Shown here: piece after piece, positions 7,346-10,696 of the stretch
Numbering within the stretch: position 1 is the stretch's first letter
How the letters are laid out: each line of letters begins with the position of its first letter
Made by a program: the position numbers and the translations under genes
Assembly: GCA_029933755.1 (NCBI GenBank)
Contig: JAOZNO010000063.1
Span: 1-10,696 of the forward strand
Length of the DNA: 10,696 nucleotides
Reading direction: 5' to 3'
From: Bacteroidales bacterium
GTDB lineage: Bacteria; Bacteroidota; Bacteroidia; Bacteroidales; NBLH01
The notes under the pieces: generated by a model
What the model was told of the DNA's origin: nothing
What the model saw: the letters and a program-made list of their open reading frames with translations, nothing else
The model's database searches: none

Positions 7346-8197
7346 TTACTCTTTTTCAATTTTTTTAATATCTGGATTTACAAGTAAGTTTTCAGCATTT
7401 TTACCCGACACAATCGATTTTCCTGTTTGTTTTTCAATTTCTAAGCGTGCTTTTTTCGCAGCATTACCACCTTTTCTTGCAATATCCTTATTTTCTGCTA
7501 ACCCTTTCGGCTTTTTCTCTTTTGATATTTCTGTGGTAGAAGCTTCTGCCAACATATTTAAAACCAGTTCTAAATTAGTCATATTATCTCGTAAATTTTC
7601 TTTTTTAAGACCTTTTAGTTTTTTGTATGCTTTTACATCCCTGTCTGCCCAAGCTTTTGTAATTTCATTGGTTAAAATAGCATATTCCAAACCTTCTTTC
7701 ATTCCTCGCTCTTGCCACTGGTCAGTAAGTTCTTTTCTAACTTCTATGCTTTTTAATCGCTGATTTATCCACTCTTTTGAATAACCTTTTGCAAGATAAG
7801 TTTGCATTGCACGGTCGAAAGCCAATTCGGGGTCTTCTATCTCATCTATTCGCTCCGAACCTACTTTTGCCAACCATTGTTTAAAAGGCTCTGCTTTTTT
7901 GGATCGTATGGATTGAATAATACGAAACAACCCTTCTGTGTCAGACGCTTGTATTTTTCGCATTTTACCATCTGCAGCTTGCATTTGAACTAGGGGACAA
8001 ATTGTCCCCCAGTTGGAATTTAATTCTTTATCACGCTTTTTCATCTTTTTAATGTAATCTTTTACATTAGATGTTTCTGCAAGTATCTCTACTACATCCT
8101 GAACCGAAAAATACCATTTCTCCTGTTCGTCATCCCAATGGGTACGGACTTTCTGCTCCTGAAAGAGTTGTGTTTTATTAGGTCTTTTATTTTCCAT
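7346..8197 (-). CDS. Bro-N domain protein, DinD-like (DNA damage-inducible protein D family)
   Basis: 283 residues from the ATG at 8197, preceded by an SD-like AGAAAGG; the frame stays open to 8272 but those codons overlap the 37-bp repeat and promoter. Residues about 10-112 are a Bro-N domain (LFQEQKVRTHWDDE, WYFSVQDVVEIL, DTEGLFRIIQSI), followed by SERIDEIEDPELAFDRA and a basic C-terminal tail with GLAENKDIARKGGNAAKKAR (232-251). This order and tail are those of DinD, known in E. coli as an SOS-induced inhibitor of RecA; E. coli DinD has a similar length (about 274). Bro-N proteins are also common phage antirepressors, so the role here could be either. No LexA-like site was seen. The gene sits alone between two repeats 960 bp apart, suggesting it is an acquired cassette. 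Confidence 0.85.
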   Translation of the reverse strand: MENKRPNKTQLFQEQKVRTHWDDEQEKWYFSVQDVVEILAETSNVKDYIKKMKKRDKELNSNWGTICPLVQMQAADGKMRKIQASDTEGLFRIIQSIRSKKAEPFKQWLAKVGSERIDEIEDPELAFDRAMQTYLAKGYSKEWINQRLKSIEVRKELTDQWQERGMKEGLEYAILTNEITKAWADRDVKAYKKLKGLKKENLRDNMTNLELVLNMLAEASTTEISKEKKPKGLAENKDIARKGGNAAKKARLEIEKQTGKSIVSGKNAENLLVNPDIKKIEKE

Positions 8198-8237
8198 TTC
8201 CTTTCTATTTTTTATATCGTTCCTTTGCATTGGGTTC

Positions 8238-8274
8238 AACAAATATATACTATTAAGCCGTAAAATAAGCAAAG
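8238..8274 (-). repeat. 37-bp direct repeat, copy B, with probable promoter of the DinD-like gene
   Basis: Partner of 7278-7314. It carries the same TATATTTG (-7 box, 8247-8240) 41 bp upstream of the gene's ATG at 8197. Two of the three differences from copy A lie in the -33 area: the TTG of copy A becomes TTA, while another change creates TTTG (8273-8270) with a longer, 22-bp spacer. The two copies may therefore differ in strength. The region beyond, 8275-8320, shows no homology to the corresponding 7315-7345. Confidence 0.75.
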
Positions 8275-8372
8275 CCTGCTCTGATCCTATTCAGAAAAGT
8301 TATGCGTAATCCGTTTTACATTATTAAGGATACACTAATATCAATATTTTTATATTTATACAGGTTAAATAA

Positions 8373-8385
8373 TGACTTAGAGTCA
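8373..8385. repeat. Short palindrome TGACT-TAG-AGTCA between the DinD-like gene and htpG
   Basis: A perfect 5-bp dyad with a 3-bp centre lies in the 215-bp divergent intergenic region, about 105 bp upstream of htpG. It could be an operator or chance; the same AGTCA/TGACT half-sites, in reversed order, form the dyads at 5347-5361 and 5414-5428. No function can be assigned. Confidence 0.25.
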
Positions 8386-8433
8386 CTGAGCAAAACAAAT
8401 CTCTGCCGAAATGTCATAAATACAACATTGGCA

Positions 8434-8442
8434 TATACTTTG
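8434..8442 (+). promoter_or_regulatory. Possible -7 region of htpG
   Basis: TATACTTTG resembles the Bacteroidota -7 box TAnnTTTG with one extra base between the TA and TTTG parts. It would give a leader of about 43 nt before the ATG at 8490. No clear TTTG is found 19-21 bp upstream, so either the promoter is weak or another sigma factor (for example stress-related) is used. Tentative. Confidence 0.3.
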
Positions 8443-8489
8443 AAAAAGCCTTTTAACGAATAAAATGTTAAACACAAAATATATTTAAT

Positions 8490-10547
8490 ATGCAAAAAGG
8501 CAACATAAACGTTACCACGGAAAATATTTTTCCTATTATTAAGAAATTTCTTTACTCTGACCACGAGATTTTTCTTCGCGAATTAATTTCAAACGCTGTA
8601 GATGCTACACAAAAGCTTAAAACACTTGCACGTATAGAAAAATACAAAGCTGAGCTTGATAATTCAACAATCAATGTTAGTATTGACGAAAAAGCAAAAA
8701 CACTAACAATTTCAGATAAAGGAATTGGTATGACAGCCGATGAGATTGAAAAATATATCAATCAAATTGCCTTTTCAGGTGCTGAAGAGTTTTTGGATAA
8801 ATATAAAGACAAAGCTGATGCAATTATTGGTCATTTTGGTTTAGGTTTTTACTCATCATTCATGGTGGCTGAAAAAGTTGAAATCAGAACAAAATCATAT
8901 CAGGATGGTGCACAAGCTGTAAAATGGGAATGTGACGGAAGCCCTGAGTTTAGCATTGAAGATATAGAAAAAGAAGATGTTGGAACAGACATTATACTTT
9001 ATATTGATGAGGAGAGTAAAGAGTTTTTGGAAAAAGCAAAAATTACTGAACTTTTAAATAAATATTGTAAGTTTTTACCTGTTGAAATTGCTTTTGGTAA
9101 AAAAACAGATTGGAAAGATGGTAAAGAGGTTGAAACTGGTGAATTAAACATAATTAACAACACAACACCTGCATGGGTTAAAAAACCTGCTGATCTTAAA
9201 GATGAGGACTATAAGTCTTTTTACAAAGAACTATACCCAATGACAATGGACGATCCGTTGTTTCACATTCATCTAAATGTAGACTACCCTTTTAATCTTA
9301 CAGGTATTTTATATTTCCCAAAGATTAAAGCAAATGTTGAGGTTCAGAGAAACAAAATTCAGCTTTATTCAAACCAGGTTTTTGTAACTGATTCGGTTGA
9401 AGGAATTGTTCCTGAGTTTATGACCTTGCTTCATGGTGTAATTGACTCACCAGATATTCCATTGAATGTTTCCAGAAGTTACTTACAAAGTGATGGTAAT
9501 GTTAAGAAAATTTCAAGTCACATTACGAAGAAAGTAGCTGACCGCTTAAATGAAATATTTAAGAAAGAAAGAGAAGATTTTGAGAAAAAGTGGAAAGATT
9601 TAAGCATGTTTGTTGCTTATGGTATGCTTTCAGAGCCTAAATTTTATGATAAAGCAATAAAATTCAATTTATTTACCAATACTGAAGGTAAAAACTTTAC
9701 ATGGGATGAGTACAAAGAAGTAATTAAAGAAACCCAGACAGACAAAGACAAAAACTTAATTTGTCTGTATACAAGTGATGTAGAAGGACAATATACTTTT
9801 GTAGAAGCTGCAAAAGCGAAAGGCTACGATGTTTTGGTAATGGACGGTCAATTAGACTCTCATTTCATCAATCATTTAGAAACAAAACTTGAGAACACTA
9901 AGTTCACAAGGGTTGATGCTGATGTTATTGACAAATTGATTAGTAAAGAAGATGGTGCAGAGTCAAAACTATCAGGTGAGCAGGAAAAGGATTTGACTTC
10001 TGTATTCAAGAGTCAATTGCCAGCAGAAGCAAACTACATCGTAATGTTTGAACCATTAAGTGAAGATTCTAATCCGGTAATGGTTACACAAAACGAGTTT
10101 ATGCGTAGAATGAAAGATATGTCGGCACTTGGTGGCGGCGGAATGGGTTTTTATGGCGATTTACCTGACAGCTATAATCTTGTTGTAAACTCAAACCACC
10201 CATTAGTTGAGCAAATTGCTTCTGATACTGACAAATCAGTTAAAAAGGAAGTTTCGCCAATTAAAAAGGAAATTAGTGCCGTTGAAGGCGATAAAAACGC
10301 TCTTGAAAAATTAAAAAAGGATAAAAAAGACGAAGAAATTCCACAGGAAGAAAAAGACCAGATGGATGATTTGAATAAGAAATTGGACGAATTAAACAAG
10401 AAAAAAGAAACGGTTTTAGAAAACTATGGTGGAGAAAACAAATTAATTAAACAACTAATTGACTTAGCTTTACTTTCAAACAACATGCTTAAAGGAGCTG
10501 CTTTGGATAAATTCGTAAAACGGAGTATTGAGTTAATTGAGAAATAG
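8490..10547 (+). CDS. htpG: HtpG, Hsp90-family molecular chaperone
   Basis: 685 residues, ATG start without an SD site, as usual here. The GHKL ATPase domain shows all key motifs: ELISNAVDA with catalytic Glu31 and Mg/ATP-binding Asn35, Asp76 in DKGIGM, and the lid-glycine motif GHFGLGF (114-120). The middle domain contains LNVSRSYLQSD with Arg329, the arginine that contacts ATP gamma-phosphate in the closed dimer. The C-terminus (about 645-685) is the dimerisation domain (LIDLALLSNNMLKG). It is an ATP-driven cytosolic dimer that remodels stressed proteins. It is longer than E. coli HtpG (624) mainly through a very charged, Lys/Glu-rich, probably helical segment at about 582-645; to my knowledge Bacteroidota homologues are similarly long. 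It stands alone on the plus strand and ends in its own terminator. Confidence 0.97.
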   Translation: MQKGNINVTTENIFPIIKKFLYSDHEIFLRELISNAVDATQKLKTLARIEKYKAELDNSTINVSIDEKAKTLTISDKGIGMTADEIEKYINQIAFSGAEEFLDKYKDKADAIIGHFGLGFYSSFMVAEKVEIRTKSYQDGAQAVKWECDGSPEFSIEDIEKEDVGTDIILYIDEESKEFLEKAKITELLNKYCKFLPVEIAFGKKTDWKDGKEVETGELNIINNTTPAWVKKPADLKDEDYKSFYKELYPMTMDDPLFHIHLNVDYPFNLTGILYFPKIKANVEVQRNKIQLYSNQVFVTDSVEGIVPEFMTLLHGVIDSPDIPLNVSRSYLQSDGNVKKISSHITKKVADRLNEIFKKEREDFEKKWKDLSMFVAYGMLSEPKFYDKAIKFNLFTNTEGKNFTWDEYKEVIKETQTDKDKNLICLYTSDVEGQYTFVEAAKAKGYDVLVMDGQLDSHFINHLETKLENTKFTRVDADVIDKLISKEDGAESKLSGEQEKDLTSVFKSQLPAEANYIVMFEPLSEDSNPVMVTQNEFMRRMKDMSALGGGGMGFYGDLPDSYNLVVNSNHPLVEQIASDTDKSVKKEVSPIKKEISAVEGDKNALEKLKKDKKDEEIPQEEKDQMDDLNKKLDELNKKKETVLENYGGENKLIKQLIDLALLSNNMLKGAALDKFVKRSIELIEK

Positions 10548-10581
10548 TAACTGGTTTATTGGTAACTGGTAATTAGTAAAT
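10546..10581. repeat. Degenerate heptamer tandem repeat after htpG
   Basis: Starting on the last bases of the htpG stop codon one reads AGTAACT, GGTTTATT, GGTAACT, GGTAATT, AGTAAAT: about five units of a GGTAAYT-like heptamer, one with an extra base. Short arrays of this wording recur, from memory, in intergenic DNA of Bacteroidota. It lies between the stop codon and the terminator stem. Confidence 0.5.
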
Positions 10582-10622
10582 AAAAATGCCCATATGGTTT
10601 TTACAACCTTTGGGCATTTTTT
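10582..10622 (+). terminator. Intrinsic terminator of htpG
   Basis: AAAAATGCCCA (10582-10592) pairs perfectly with TGGGCATTTTT (10611-10621), followed by further T. Inside the loop GGTT (10596-10599) can pair with AACC (10605-10608), making a two-part hairpin. The A-run before and T-run after mean it could also stop leftward transcription from beyond the window. Confidence 0.85.
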
Positions 10623-10696
10623 GTAATAAGATTTGACTAATAACGATCCTTTAATATTGAGTTTGCTCCGAAAAGTGTGATCTCCTGCATTCAGCC

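Noticed and set aside
7278..8274. Target-site duplication of a transposon
   Set aside because: 37 bp with three mismatches is too long for known target duplications, there are no inverted termini inside it, and there is no transposase.
8198..8300. LexA/SOS box upstream of the DinD-like gene
   Set aside because: No GAAC-N4-GTTC or CTGT-N8-ACAG dyad was found; the nearby GTTGAAC is not palindromic. A vegetative-type promoter box explains the region better.
7237..8320. Integron cassette with attC sites (GCATAAC-like words near both repeats)
   Set aside because: The words lie on different sides of the repeats in the two places, no attC-like paired core sites or folded arms can be drawn, and no integrase is present.
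8316..8564. 82-codon minus-strand open frame overlapping the htpG start
   Set aside because: It covers the htpG 5' end and AT-rich intergenic DNA, and its protein shows no domain character.
10629..10696. Possible 3' end of a leftward gene entering from the right edge
   Set aside because: Minus-strand frames give only about 14-17 codons with an early stop or a start right after a stop, and no recognisable sequence; too little to call.

Overview
The window looks like chromosomal DNA from a member of the Bacteroidota. The evidence is strongly AT-rich DNA, almost no Shine-Dalgarno sites, promoter boxes of the TTTG / TAnnTTTG type, a FecR protein with a DUF4974-like C-terminus, an STN-domain TonB-dependent receptor followed by a DUF4249 lipoprotein, and a long (685-residue) HtpG. 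The genus cannot be told from the sequence alone.

Layout. Everything from 1 to about 8274 is read leftward (minus strand); htpG (8490-10547) is read rightward. Reading in the direction of transcription, the left half is a cell-surface signalling and uptake locus: an ECF sigma factor (4991-4467), its FecR-type anti-sigma factor (from 4464 or 4470, at the sigma stop codon), a 193-bp gap, an 879-residue outer-membrane receptor with an STN signalling domain (3431-792), and 11 bp later a surface lipoprotein of the DUF4249 type (780 to beyond the left edge). By family knowledge, substrate binding at the receptor is signalled through the STN domain to FecR, which releases the sigma factor to transcribe the receptor and lipoprotein genes. 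The substrate is not evident.

The 454-bp stretch between the sigma gene and the next gene holds a very good vegetative promoter for the sigma gene (19-bp spacer), a 74-bp imperfect inverted repeat resembling dispersed intergenic repeats, and a second inverted repeat just after the stop codon of the upstream gene. Then come a long-chain fatty acid CoA ligase (7236-5446) and a Bro-N / DinD-like gene (8197-7346). htpG, encoding the Hsp90 chaperone, lies on the other strand and ends in a clear intrinsic terminator (10582-10622).

The most unusual structure is a 37-bp direct repeat (34/37 identical, copies exactly 960 bp apart) that lies the same distance (41-42 bp) upstream of the starts of both the DinD-like gene and the CoA ligase. 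It carries the same TATATTTG promoter box in both places. This looks like a duplicated promoter, or the scar of a one-gene cassette inserted between a housekeeping gene and its promoter. Two short-period degenerate tandem repeats (8-bp units at 3451-3490, about 7-bp units at 10546-10581) are also present. No rRNA, tRNA, CRISPR array or transposase was seen.
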